From positions 21,925,628 to 21,938,127 of the forward strand of contig CM022672.1 in NCBI GenBank assembly GCA_012295275.1: DNA of 12,500 nt, given 5' to 3'. A program made the position numbers and the translations under genes. Below, piece after piece: positions 1-8,813 of this stretch. The DNA comes from Chrysomallon squamiferum. Its lineage: Eukaryota; Mollusca; Gastropoda; Neomphalida; Peltospiridae. The notes beneath the pieces are model-generated. The model saw only the letters and a program-made list of their open reading frames with translations. It was not told where the DNA came from and searched no databases. The stretch's first letter is position 1. The number at the start of each line of letters is the position of its first letter.

Positions 1-23
1 CAGGTTTCATTTCAGGATGATAA

Positions 24-185
24 CCTGATTGCTTTAATTACAGGTCAAGAAGTGAAAGGCTGGCTATTCTGTGGTTGAGCGCAGGTCTTAGGCATGTACG
101 GTTGCAGGATCTGTCCTCAAAGCTGTTAAAACTGAGCTATATTCCCGTCTGTGAGAAGGTGTCTAAAATATTTCCTTACTGCTAA
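24..185 (+). other. Short open frame of unknown meaning in non-repetitive sequence
   Basis: A frame of about 53 codons without an ATG start is open here (…LRHVRLQDLSSKLL…PYC), ending at TAA. A TTACAG acceptor-like sequence precedes 44. I recognise no family. It might be a small exon, a transposon relic or chance. The rest of 1-300 shows nothing further. Confidence 0.12.
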
Positions 186-308
186 TCCATAAAGAATAGT
201 TAAATATTATAGCCCGGATTGAGATTTCTTTTTCTTATGATAATTATACATACGGTTTCATTATTGTTGTTGTTACCGTTCTGTTGCTATTGTTGCTATT
301 ATTTTTGT

Positions 309-345
309 GTATTTATTTATTTATTTATTTATTTTTTTTTTTTTT
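309..345 (+). repeat. (TTTA)n and poly-T
   Basis: About five TTTA units run into a T-run of about 15. Confidence 0.9.
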
Positions 346-1100
346 AATTATTATTATTGTGTAGGTGTTTTTTTTTTTACGGGGGTCTTCCTTTTTTGTT
401 TTTTTAAAATTATAATTGATTAATTATTTAACTTTTGAAGTGGAGGACAGACATGGTGTTTTTTATTTTATATATATATTTTTTTTATTAATAACTGACA
501 ATACTGACAAAATCTGAATATAAAGTAATACTGACACGAACACTCATAGTACCTGTTGAACCAATCGTTTATGACAGCCTACCCCTAATTAAAATAAAAG
601 ATTACAGTGTTTTTCACACGTTTTCCTGCATGAACAACACAGACACAGTCCGTGTTTGAGTTACATAAACACTGTTTAAAAACATAATAGCGACAATAAA
701 AACGAAAAAAAAGACAACATCAAATAAATTTAACGTTACTAGGAACCAGTAGCTGTCAGACTGCGGTAGAATTATTGCTCTACCGAAAAAAAAAAAAAAA
801 ATTAAAAAAAATATTCCGATAAAGAAGAAAAATCCTAAATTACAGTGTGGGTTTTCACAATTTAAATGCCCTGGTCCGATAATGTTACATTTTGCCAATA
901 AACGTACTCGGAACAACTCATCAATCAAAAGGGGTTTGTCGATACTGACAGTAAATTGTATTTTAGTTTTTGCAAACTATGTGGGTGTTCTGTGATGATG
1001 AAGTAACCAGTGTTACCAATAGAAGATTTTTTTTTTTTTTAGGCAGAAAATAGTAGTAGTAGTTATTTTGTCTACATAATTACCCTGGTTTACTAACTAC
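346..1100. other. AT-rich stretch without recognised genes
   Basis: Apart from A/T-runs at 786-801 and 1028-1040 this is AT-rich unique sequence. A Phe-rich minus-strand open frame near 614-928 is a by-product of A-runs and does not resemble a known protein. Confidence 0.7.
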
Positions 1101-1101
1101 A

Positions 1102-1177
1102 AGTGTGTGTCTGTATGTTTGTGTGCGTGCGAGTGTGCGAGTGTGCGTGAGTGTGTGTGTGTGTGTGTGAGTGAGTA
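1102..1177 (+). repeat. Imperfect (GT)n microsatellite
   Basis: GT repeats interrupted by GC and GA dinucleotides, with the purest run at about 1151-1169. Confidence 0.9.
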
Positions 1178-1229
1178 ATTCATAATCTATTCAGGAAAGA
1201 AATTATAATGGAAGCAAGAGAAAGAAATG

Positions 1230-1234
<5 letters not shown>

Positions 1235-1263
<29 letters not shown>
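1235..1263 (+). repeat. Poly-A tract of 29 bases
   Basis: An uninterrupted A-run follows ATGAATTT. It could be the tail of an old retroposed sequence on the plus strand, but I recognise no element body upstream. Confidence 0.85.
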
Positions 1264-1265
<2 letters not shown>

Positions 1266-1660
1266 ACAAGAAAACATTCCTCCGGATTAATCGATGTAGA
1301 ATAATATAAACAAAAAACAAAACAAAGGCAGATTAACTGAAATTAAAAAAAAAATTCAAAAAGAAAAGAAAAAAAAACATGCGTCATTGCTACTGCAATA
1401 GCCAGTGTTTGTTATTTTACCTCCACGTTCACACACTTGTAAATAACTGGATCCTCGCTTATAAAATGCATCAGTGTTGACACGTAACTAGGGACCAAAA
1501 TAACTACCCTCCCTTTGATACGGAGCAGTTGTTCCCACCTGCTTGCAATGTTTGGTGACGTTTTAGTGCATTGTAGCTGAATTCCACGCGACCGCTGCGG
1601 ACGTGATGAAGAGGTCGTACGTTAGGATAATGCAGTCGTTTAACTGCCTTTCAGTGAAAT
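1264..1660. other. Unique sequence without recognised gene
   Basis: Includes a CpG-bearing, more balanced stretch at about 1480-1640 that could be a conserved or regulatory block. All three frames on both strands are broken. Confidence 0.6.
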
Positions 1661-1700
1661 GAAAGAGAGAAAGAGAGAGAGAGAGGGAGGAGAGACAAAG
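1661..1700 (+). repeat. GA-rich tract
   Basis: Imperfect (GA)n directly before the 110-bp tandem array. Confidence 0.85.
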
Positions 1701-1706
1701 ACGCAT

Positions 1707-2383
1707 TTCTAACAGTTAGTTCTTATTATACGACTGACATCTGTAATACTTGTTAAAGTATACCACTAGGAAAAAACAAATTTGTTATCGTTACTATTTT
1801 TCCGATATATGCCACTTCTAACAGTTAGTCCTTATGATATAAAAGGGTTAATATTCGTAATACTTGTTTTAGAATTTGTTCTATAGTAGTTATCTTTATT
1901 TTTCAGTATACTCCAATATACGCCACTTCCAACAGTCCCTATGATAGGACTTGTATCTATAATACTTGTTCAAGTATACCAACGCGGGAAAACAAGTTCA
2001 ATATAGTTATTTTGTATTGTCCAACCCAATGAACACTATTTCTAACTGTCCTTGATAGAAGACAAGTATCCGCAATACCTTTTAAAGTACACCAATACCG
2101 TAAAAACTAATTCCTTATCTTTACAATTTTTTTTTTTTTTTCAGGTTTACAACACTTCTAATAATGACTATTTGTGATAAGGCTGATATCCATAATACTG
2201 GTTAAAATGCGTTATATAGTTATCTTTATAGTTCGGACCAATTACATACCACTCATAACAGCCCTTATAATAAGAATGATTATCTGTAATACTGGTTAAA
2301 GTCATACCAATACGGAAAAACAAATTCGTTGTACAGTTATCTTTATTGTTCAGGCCAATTCATTTACCAGTTCTTTTTACAGG
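1707..2383 (+). repeat. Diverged tandem array, about six units of about 110 bp
   Basis: A common pattern recurs in order: (T)CTAACAG, then TAATACTTGTTAAAGTATACCAATA, then GGAAAAACAAATTC, then AGTTATCTTTAT and TTCAG-CCAAT. The AACAG anchor falls near 1711, 1820, 1931, 2044, 2160 and 2257, and the TAATACT anchor near 1744, 1858, 1960, 2072, 2192 and 2287. Spacing is 95-120 bases. Units differ by many substitutions and indels, so the array is old. The third anchor block is missing in some units. An open frame beginning at 2329 lies partly in the last unit and is not taken as a gene. Confidence 0.8.
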
Positions 2384-2565
2384 TCGCATTGTTGTTCGGG
2401 TCAGCGCATAGAAATACGAATGGCCAATACATTACAGAGGTGATCGGTCATATAAAATGGCAATTACGCCTATTATGGAGAAAAAAAAAAAGATCTTTGA
2501 CTCTGACTTATACTGCCCAGAATATTGTGTACTTTCTTATTGATCTTTTTCTTCGTGTTGTCAAC

Positions 2566-2685
2566 AACAACCTGGCAAACATGTCACTTTATTTGTTTAC
2601 TTAACTTACGTGCTCCGAGATCGATCCACAAAATTTATTCATGCGTGAGAAGTGTACTTCGCATTATTAACATGCATTATTAATT

Positions 2686-2725
<40 letters not shown>
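2566..2725 (+). mobile_element. Possible tRNA-derived SINE ending in (TA)n
   Basis: TGGCAAACATG at 2573-2583 fits the polymerase III A box TRGYNNANNNG, and GATCGATCC at 2619-2627 fits the B box GWTCRANNC. Their start-to-start distance of 46 bases is close to that in tRNA genes. A (TA)n tract at 2689-2725 would serve as the simple-repeat tail. No second copy is present here and no target duplication is clear. The two box motifs are short, so chance is possible. Confidence 0.3.
2689..2725. repeat. (TA)n microsatellite
   Basis: About 18 TA units without interruption. Confidence 0.95.
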
Positions 2726-2728
<3 letters not shown>

Positions 2729-2808
2729 GAAATACGTTGGCATTTAACCTTGGCATGTGTAACTTTTTCCATTCATTTTACGGCTATTAATGTTTTCCAC
2801 AGAACTGT

Positions 2809-2885
2809 ACGTATGTATGTAGGTATGCATGTACGTATGTATGTATGCATGTATGCATGTATGTATGGATGGATGGAACGATTTA

Positions 2886-2917
<32 letters not shown>

Positions 2918-2920
2918 GGT
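2809..2920 (+). repeat. (GTAT)n with variant units
   Basis: GTAT/GCAT/GGAT tetranucleotides with a short (TA)n in the middle. The Met/Tyr/Val/Cys-rich open frame across it is a product of the repeat. Confidence 0.9.
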
Positions 2921-2924
2921 ATAA

Positions 2925-3270
2925 ATTTAAAAGGTTAATAGCACAAAACTGACTGCACTACAGTTTAAGGAACTAATCGAGTTTTCTGCGCAGTTAATAA
3001 CTAATATGATTTACGACCTGTAGACTCTGGGATCGACCTCATGCAACGGCTTTTGCAAAGCATTAATTATATGAAGGAAGTCCTGAAGCTGACTAGTAAT
3101 TCAAATAGCCCAATAAATTTGAAGTATTTAGTAATGATGAAAATATCGTTTGAAAATATTTCTAAAACAAAAATGCAGAAACTGAAAAAGTCCGATAAAT
3201 GAAACACTCATAAAACACCTTTATTTAAGGCAATGCAAAAACCGAAGAAAACAAATAAGGTTTCATATTA
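2925..3270. other. Unique AT-rich sequence, no gene recognised
   Basis: No long open frame. A weak B-box-like GGTCGATCC on the minus strand near 3031-3039 has no matching A box at the right distance. Confidence 0.6.
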
Positions 3271-3272
3271 GT

Positions 3273-3293
3273 GTCTGTCTGTCTGTCTATCTG

Positions 3294-3377
<84 letters not shown>

Positions 3378-3416
3378 TCTACAATTATGGCTTTCTGATA
3401 TATATATATATATATA
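3273..3416 (+). repeat. Compound (CTGT)n-(CTAT)n-(CT)n microsatellite with nearby (TA)n
   Basis: CTGT/CTAT units at 3273-3300 lead into pure (CT)n up to 3373, followed by (TA)n at 3398-3416. On the transcribed minus strand the main part is (GA)n. Confidence 0.95.
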
Positions 3417-3439
3417 CGAATAATAACATATACTATCAA

Positions 3440-3740
3440 ATTTTGTAATTAGCCATTTTCCTCGCGAAACAAGTTTGTAGTGGTAGACGAACGTAATGCT
3501 GATACCTATCAAACTCGCATATGTCTGACAGTATAATCCATTAAGATTGAGTTATTTGCCGGATATCCGGTCTGAATAATGACGTCATTAGACCAATCTG
3601 CAAGATTTCAAGACTTGAGGCAGATGACCCGCGGACACGTCTGTCTGTTTTGAACAGTGTAACACAAATAACTTTTGTCATTTATTTAGCTGCTGTACTC
3701 TTTACTGGATATAAATAAAGCTTGGCTTAGCATTAAGTTG
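3440..3740. promoter_or_regulatory. Microsatellite-free block with CRE and TATA-like box, candidate enhancer or promoter
   Basis: This stretch has higher complexity and more CpG than its flanks. It holds the CRE palindrome and, about 130 bases on, TATAAATA at 3710-3717. That order would suit a plus-strand promoter, but no coding exon follows within several hundred bases. It could equally be an intronic enhancer of the minus-strand gene. Confidence 0.25.
3559..3594. promoter_or_regulatory. CRE site within paired perfect palindromes
   Basis: CCGGATATCCGG (3559-3570) and AATGACGTCATT (3578-3589) are each perfect 12-base palindromes, eight bases apart. The second contains a full CRE, TGACGTCA (3580-3587), the binding site of CREB/ATF bZIP dimers. 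GGTCT at 3569-3573 and AGACC at 3590-3594 form a further inverted pair around it. Binding is inferred from the motif only. Confidence 0.5.
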
Positions 3741-3815
3741 TAAGAAAGAGTTCATAATGTAACTGTCCTTGAGATAATTAGTTTTAATTTTTCTGTTTTG
3801 ATTTATTACAGTAGT

Positions 3816-3845
3816 ATTTATTTTATTTTATTTTATTTTATTTAT
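3816..3845 (+). repeat. (TTTTA)n microsatellite
   Basis: About five to six pentanucleotide units. The same motif recurs at 6415-6440 and 12284-12320. Confidence 0.9.
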
Positions 3846-3905
3846 ATTTCGTCAATTTATTACACAATATTTTGTTTTAAATATATTTTCTTAAATTTCA
3901 TTTAA

Positions 3906-3909
<4 letters not shown>

Positions 3910-3954
<45 letters not shown>
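3910..3954 (+). repeat. (TA)n-(CA)n compound microsatellite
   Basis: About 15 AT units followed by seven AC units. Confidence 0.95.
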
Positions 3955-3955
<1 letters not shown>

Positions 3956-4290
3956 TCTACATTTACATATACACGTTTATGTTTATTTATGTACAGTTTT
4001 AAATATATGTATGTGAATACTCTTATTAATTTGTTTTGATATCCATCAGTGAGCATTTATATCATAGTTGAGGCACATTATAGGTATACGTCGGTGTATC
4101 ATAAAGATATGGTTGATACTGGATTAACGCTACTTCAGCTTATTTTAACAATAACGGCGGTTGCTAGTTGTTATACTTAAAAGCTCTTATGTTTTTTTTA
4201 AACATTTTTTTATTATAATAATTTTTTTTTTTTCCAACTGAGTTCATTGAACAAAACACAAAAGATCGTTTTAGGGTAATTTTAATTAAG
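3955..4290. other. Unique AT-rich sequence before the foldback element
   Basis: No recognisable gene or element apart from T-runs near 4191-4234. Confidence 0.6.
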
Positions 4291-4704
4291 TGTTTTATGT
4301 TAGAAAAGAATATATATATATATCGCCGACTTGAATAGCATAAACCGAGATCGCATTTTTGAAATCTGTGGCTGTGGATATATATATATATATATATTCT
4401 AATCTGTGATTAACTGAATTATACAGAAAATTAAAGAGGAAATACATGAACAGTATTATCAGCGTAGACACACACACACAGACCCATACACATATACAAA
4501 CACACATATACAAACACTTTCACACAGACATACATATACAGACATATACACACAGATACAGAGAAAAATAAATACATGTAAACATACACATACAGAGAAG
4601 AGCACATGCAAACTTGTTCATTTACACAACCACCGATTTGAAAAATGCCGTTTCGGATTATGCTATTCAAGTCGGCGGTATATATTCTTTTCTAATATAA
4701 AACG
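4291..4704. mobile_element. Foldback/MITE-like element with about 80-bp terminal inverted arms
   Basis: The left arm (4291-4377) and the reverse complement of the right arm (4625-4704) align over their whole length. They share TTAGAAAAGAATATATA, CGCCGACTTGAATAGCATAA and GCATTTTT blocks. I count roughly ten substitutions plus one 6-base (TA) length difference. The 247-base spacer holds (TA)n and CA-rich repeats and no coding region. The layout matches non-autonomous foldback or MITE elements, or an inverted duplication. I see no clear target-site duplication at the ends, so mobility is inferred. Confidence 0.75.
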
Positions 4705-5698
<994 letters not shown>

Positions 5699-5776
5699 AT
5701 GTGTGTGTGTGTGTGTGTGTATGTGTAAATGTATATATAATATATATGTATGTATGTATATATGTGTGTGTGTGAG
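5699..5776 (+). repeat. (GT)n, (TA)n and (GTAT)n compound tract
   Basis: Ten GT units, then TA and GTAT units, then GT again. A TGAGTCA AP-1-type word at 5773-5779 follows by overlap. Confidence 0.9.
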
Positions 5777-6225
5777 TCACATACATATACAACTGATAAA
5801 TATTAATCTCCACAGTGTAATGCAATACTAAAAGAAAAAGTGAAAGAATTAAAATAAAACATATATATGTATACACATATATATATATATATGCACATTC
5901 TGTAAAACAGCATTTTTATTATTTTTTGAATTATTTTTTTCTTATTATATTTTTTAATAAAGAGATTTTAGCTCAGATTTTATTGTATCTGTGAACTAAT
6001 AAATTCTTACTGTATTTATATTTTTCACTAGACATTACGTCGCAACAGGGATTTACCAACATGAATTATTTGTAACTGAGACCTTTTTTTTTTGTTTTGT
6101 TTTGTTTTGTTACTTCTTTCTAAGTTATATGTCATATTTGTGAAAAATATTTTTAGGGAGTTCTCAATCAACCCTTGCACTGTCGTACCTAGAATTATTT
6201 GTAGAGAAGAGCTACACACGTAAGA
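5777..6225. other. AT-rich sequence, no gene recognised
   Basis: Contains (TA)n at about 5876-5893, T-rich runs and (TTTTG)n near 6093-6110. Open frames are short and compositional. Confidence 0.6.
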
Positions 6226-6288
6226 GAATTACGTCGTAACGTAAAAGAATTACGTTGTAACGTAACAGAATTACGTTGTAAAGTAATT
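6226..6288 (+). repeat. Tandem repeat, three copies of 21 bp
   Basis: Units at 6226-6246, 6247-6267 and 6268-6288 follow GAATTACGTYGTAAMGTAAHA with one to three differences between neighbours. The unit carries ACGT twice. The first 21-bp copy is preceded by a related ATTACGTCG word near 6035-6043. Confidence 0.9.
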
Positions 6289-6371
6289 GCTAAACGTTCT
6301 CACCGACGTATCCTAATCTGGTTTAACCTTGACATAATTTCTCAGCCTCGTTAGTTTCCTTTTCTATCTTT

Positions 6372-6440
6372 GACAGACAGACAGACAGACAGACAGACCA
6401 GACAGATAATTAATTATTTTATTTTATTTTATTTTATTAT
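6372..6440 (+). repeat. (CAGA)n followed by (TTTTA)n
   Basis: About seven ACAG units at 6372-6404, then TTTTA units from about 6415. Confidence 0.9.
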
Positions 6441-6553
6441 ATTTATTTTTATTTTTATTTTTTTCGAGTATCGTTATTTTTCCATTTTTTGTATTCATTA
6501 TCATCATAATCATGCCGTATTACTGTTACAGTTGCTTTTACTGCTGCTTCTGA

Positions 6554-6605
6554 GTATTATTATTATTATTATTGTGATAATGATGATAATGATGATGATG
6601 ACGAT
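6554..6605 (+). repeat. (ATT)n and (GAT)n trinucleotide tract
   Basis: ATT units pass into GATAAT/GATGAT units. Confidence 0.9.
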
Positions 6606-6772
6606 ATTAAGTTTCTGTAGCCTGATATAAAATTGCATCAAGTTATTAAAAATTTATCGAAATTTATTTTTACATTGTCAGTTGTTAACGCGTTACCACA
6701 AAACAGATGGGTATAAATAAGTTCAACAGCACAATAAAACGTAATTTAAAACATGCATCCACTGTAACACTT

Positions 6773-6774
<2 letters not shown>

Positions 6775-6828
<54 letters not shown>

Positions 6829-6830
6829 AC
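6775..6830 (+). repeat. (CA)n microsatellite
   Basis: About 24 CA units, one CATA interruption at the end. Such tracts can form Z-DNA. Confidence 0.95.
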
Positions 6831-7320
6831 GAACGCAAATATCAAAACTATAGTTTTTCTTGTAATAAAAGAAAAATTAAACACGCCAAGTACAACAATT
6901 ACAACGGGCTCTTTTAGAACTGCACGTTTGTACCATGACCGTCGTCGTGCTGGTCAGTGTGTTTTAATTACCAGCACTAATTCATGACCAACAAGTGGAC
7001 CGTTAAAAAGACCGCGTGAGATGTTGACCATGCCTTGTTTACACGAGTCCATGGTAACCGGTGAAACAAACATTTTAGACGACTGTGTCAGGTTTTTTTT
7101 TTTTTTTTTCTTTCTTCTTTTTGCCTCTCAGTCAAATAAATAAAAACGAAGGATTGGCAGATCATGTTCTCCTGACTTGCTAAGTGTACTGTTAGGACTT
7201 AGTTAATGTAATAAACGGTGAAGTCATTCAACGAAATATTAATATGTGTGTTCTTGTATTGATCTGAGTTTTCCCCTGTTGTCCATTCATAAAATATACT
7301 CCTTGGAACACAAACATACC
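6831..7320. other. Unique sequence with a GC-richer island at about 6895-7080
   Basis: Around 6900-7080 the sequence loses simple repeats and gains CpG. It has a GTGCTGG/CCAGCAC inverted repeat at 6947-6953 and 6971-6977. No coding frame is convincing on either strand. A T-run lies at 7093-7110. Confidence 0.5.
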
Positions 7321-7327
7321 CACACGT

Positions 7328-7580
7328 TCCCACACACACATATATATAGATACACACAAACACATTCAAACAAATATATATATATATAAATACACACACA
7401 CAATATATATATATAAATACACACACGCACAATATATATATTATGTACGCGAACAAACCCATATACACATATACACAATGAAATACATATGGACTTATAA
7501 ACCACTCATACAAATATATACACATACATACATACATGCATACAGACATACATATGCACATACATAATACATACATTATA
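7328..7580 (+). repeat. Mixed (CA)n, (TA)n and (ACAT)n block
   Basis: ACAC, ATAT and ACATAC units alternate over about 250 bases. Two overlapping Tyr/Val/Cys-rich minus-strand frames across it are repeat artefacts. Confidence 0.85.
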
Positions 7581-7746
7581 TACGTACATTATTGTTTATA
7601 ATCTGTGAAATAATATTCGCATTCCAAAACTGTTTTATGGCTGTGAAATGCTATTGTTTCACTACGAACTGACAGTTAAAAAGTGTGTTTGTATAAATCA
7701 CAGAACAATGCCTGAATCATACAGCGTAATACACCGGTTTTTTTAG

Positions 7747-7749
<3 letters not shown>

Positions 7750-7835
<86 letters not shown>

Positions 7836-7860
7836 ATCTAATGTGTGTGTGTGTGTGTGT
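7750..7860 (+). repeat. Long (CT)n followed by (GT)n
   Basis: About 42 CT units to 7834, eight intervening bases, then about ten GT units ending at the hairpin element. On the transcribed strand this is (CA)n then (GA)n. Confidence 0.95.
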
Positions 7861-7985
7861 ACATATACATTCGTGCATTCTACATTCATACATATAATAT
7901 ATATATGTGTGTGTATCTCTTTATCGAGTTATATATATATATATATATATATGGATATGAATGTAGAATGTACGAATGTATATGT
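7861..7985. repeat. Hairpin-forming inverted repeat with 35-37-base arms
   Basis: The left arm (7861-7895) and the reverse complement of the right arm (about 7949-7985) agree over 30 consecutive bases with one substitution, then continue after a 2-base gap. The loop contains (TA)n, which could extend the stem. Flanking (GT)n and (GTAT)n tracts adjoin both ends. The element lies in the presumed first intron, 150-270 bases past the splice donor. Confidence 0.8.
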
Positions 7986-8002
7986 GTATATCTGAGTGTG
8001 TC

Positions 8003-8054
8003 TGTGTATGTATGTATGTATGTATGTATGTATGAATGTATGTATGTGTGTGTG
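8003..8054 (+). repeat. (GTAT)n microsatellite
   Basis: About ten GTAT units with minor variants between the hairpin and the exon. Confidence 0.9.
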
Positions 8055-8126
8055 CAAATGTATATACACATGTTTGAATCTATCTAGCTAGCTATATAAA
8101 TATAATTTTTATTCTAAAAAAATTCG

Positions 8127-8137
8127 ACTTACCCAAG
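8127..8137 (-). other. 5' splice donor of the nvd-like exon
   Basis: On the minus strand the exon ends CTTGG and is followed directly by GTAAGT, a consensus metazoan donor. The junction lies between 8133 and 8132 and splits a glycine codon after its first base (phase 1). Reading through adds only about 13 residues (KSNFFRIKIIFI) before a stop. Those residues are AT-rich and unlike the family, which supports splicing here. Confidence 0.85.
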
Positions 8138-8589
8138 ATGCTGACATTTTTCACCTCCTTAGTCTTTAAAGAAAACGCTTCCATCACAGGAAACCATCCG
8201 TTGGGGTAGACCGGGGGAATATCTCCGACCTGCCTCCGCTTCCGAACCATGTTGGCTATCTCTCGTTTGTCCCAGCTTCCTTCGCTGACATAACCAATGT
8301 CGCCCAGCTTCTTGACTCGGTTCAGAGGCACAAAAAACAAATTATAGCCGAAGTAAAGCAAGAGGCCACCTATTAAAATGCCCACGTACGTCGTAACGTC
8401 GTAAGGGTTGGGTACGGTGGTGAAAAGGGTGGCGACCCTCCCGTATACCAGCGTACTAGCGTTTATCCACAGTTCTCCGATTTCGAATAACGGAGAAATT
8501 ATGATTTTCTCCGTTACGGAAGCAGCGGCTGTGATGATGAGGAGACACGCCACTATTCCTGTTCCCAGACCCCACGTCGTAAGCGTCAT
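8133..8589 (-). CDS. nvd: First coding exon of a Neverland/DAF-36-like Rieske cholesterol 7-desaturase (partial)
   Basis: The exon encodes 152 complete codons plus the first base of a glycine codon. Hydrophobic segments lie at about residues 8-24 and 66-88, joined by a polar linker with an N-glycosylation sequon (NAS, 43-45). A basic stretch, MVRKRRQ (114-120), is followed by GDIPPVYPNGWFPVM (122-136) and EVKNVSILG (145-153). The PP-x-YPNGW motif after N-terminal membrane anchors is typical of Neverland/DAF-36, Rieske oxygenases that convert cholesterol to 7-dehydrocholesterol at ER membranes and feed ecdysteroid or dafachronic-acid-type hormone synthesis. The Rieske Cys-His pairs and the non-haem iron site come later in the family and are absent here, so they must be on downstream exons. 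The ATG at 8587-8589 is the only in-frame Met: the frame is open upstream to a TGA at about 8680-8682 without another ATG. Base composition is richer in G+C than the flanks, as expected for coding DNA. Family assignment is from recalled motifs. Catalytic activity is inference. Confidence 0.85.
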
Positions 8590-8660
8590 TATTTTTCTTG
8601 CCCCGCGTGCTTTCTTCCAGTAAATAATGATGTTGATTGTTGCGCCGTTTAGCCAAATAA
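8590..8660 (-). other. Probable 5' UTR of the nvd-like gene
   Basis: The stretch is richer in G+C and CpG than the distal flank and lies directly upstream of the start codon at 8589. No in-frame ATG occurs here. The base at position -3 of the start codon is A, which is favourable for initiation. The UTR limit is inferred from the TATA-like element near 8685-8693, not from any transcript. Confidence 0.45.
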
Positions 8661-8684
8661 TATCCGACCCACGGCCGCTTCATG

Positions 8685-8693
8685 TTATAAAAG
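8685..8693 (-). promoter_or_regulatory. TATA-like element upstream of the nvd-like exon
   Basis: On the minus strand this reads CTTTTATAA. A TATA box here would place the transcription start near 8655-8660, leaving a 5' UTR of about 70 bases. On the plus strand the same bases read TATAAAAG, a better consensus, so the orientation is ambiguous and the box could serve the other direction. Confidence 0.35.
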
Positions 8694-8755
8694 CTGTAGT
8701 GACTCGATTGCGTTTCAGCCGAAGATTGACATGCTATCGTTTCAGATCAGTGATT

Positions 8756-8765
8756 TGATTGGCTG
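8756..8765 (-). promoter_or_regulatory. CCAAT box (NF-Y type) upstream of the nvd-like gene
   Basis: The minus strand reads AGCCAATCA, matching the NF-Y consensus RRCCAATSR at every base. It lies about 100 bases upstream of the start site predicted from the TATA-like element, close to the usual position of such boxes. Its orientation matches the gene. Confidence 0.45.
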
Positions 8766-8813
8766 ATTCTCGTCGTTAAGAAACGATTCACAGGCTGGCT
8801 AACAACGATGAGC

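Noticed and set aside
2329-2604. 91-codon plus-strand frame
   Set aside because: It straddles the last unit of the 110-bp array and unique DNA, with no domain and no splice support.
7199-7576. Overlapping Tyr/Val/Cys-rich minus-strand frames resembling small cysteine-rich proteins
   Set aside because: The Cys and Tyr residues come from (CA)n and (TA)n repeats, and two frames are open at once, as expected for dinucleotide repeats.
7670-7702. Words ACAGTTAAAA, GTGTGTTTG and ATCACAG also found in shuffled order at 4713-4744
   Set aside because: The order differs and the words are short, so I treat it as coincidence pending a dot-plot.
8388-8399. ACGTCGTAACGT shared between the exon and the 21-bp repeat at 6231-6242
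   Set aside because: A 12-base match between a coding segment and a short tandem repeat is explained by chance. The surrounding bases do not align.
8408-8623. Plus-strand frame antisense to the desaturase exon
   Set aside because: It is the shadow of the coding exon, whose minus-strand product has clear family motifs.
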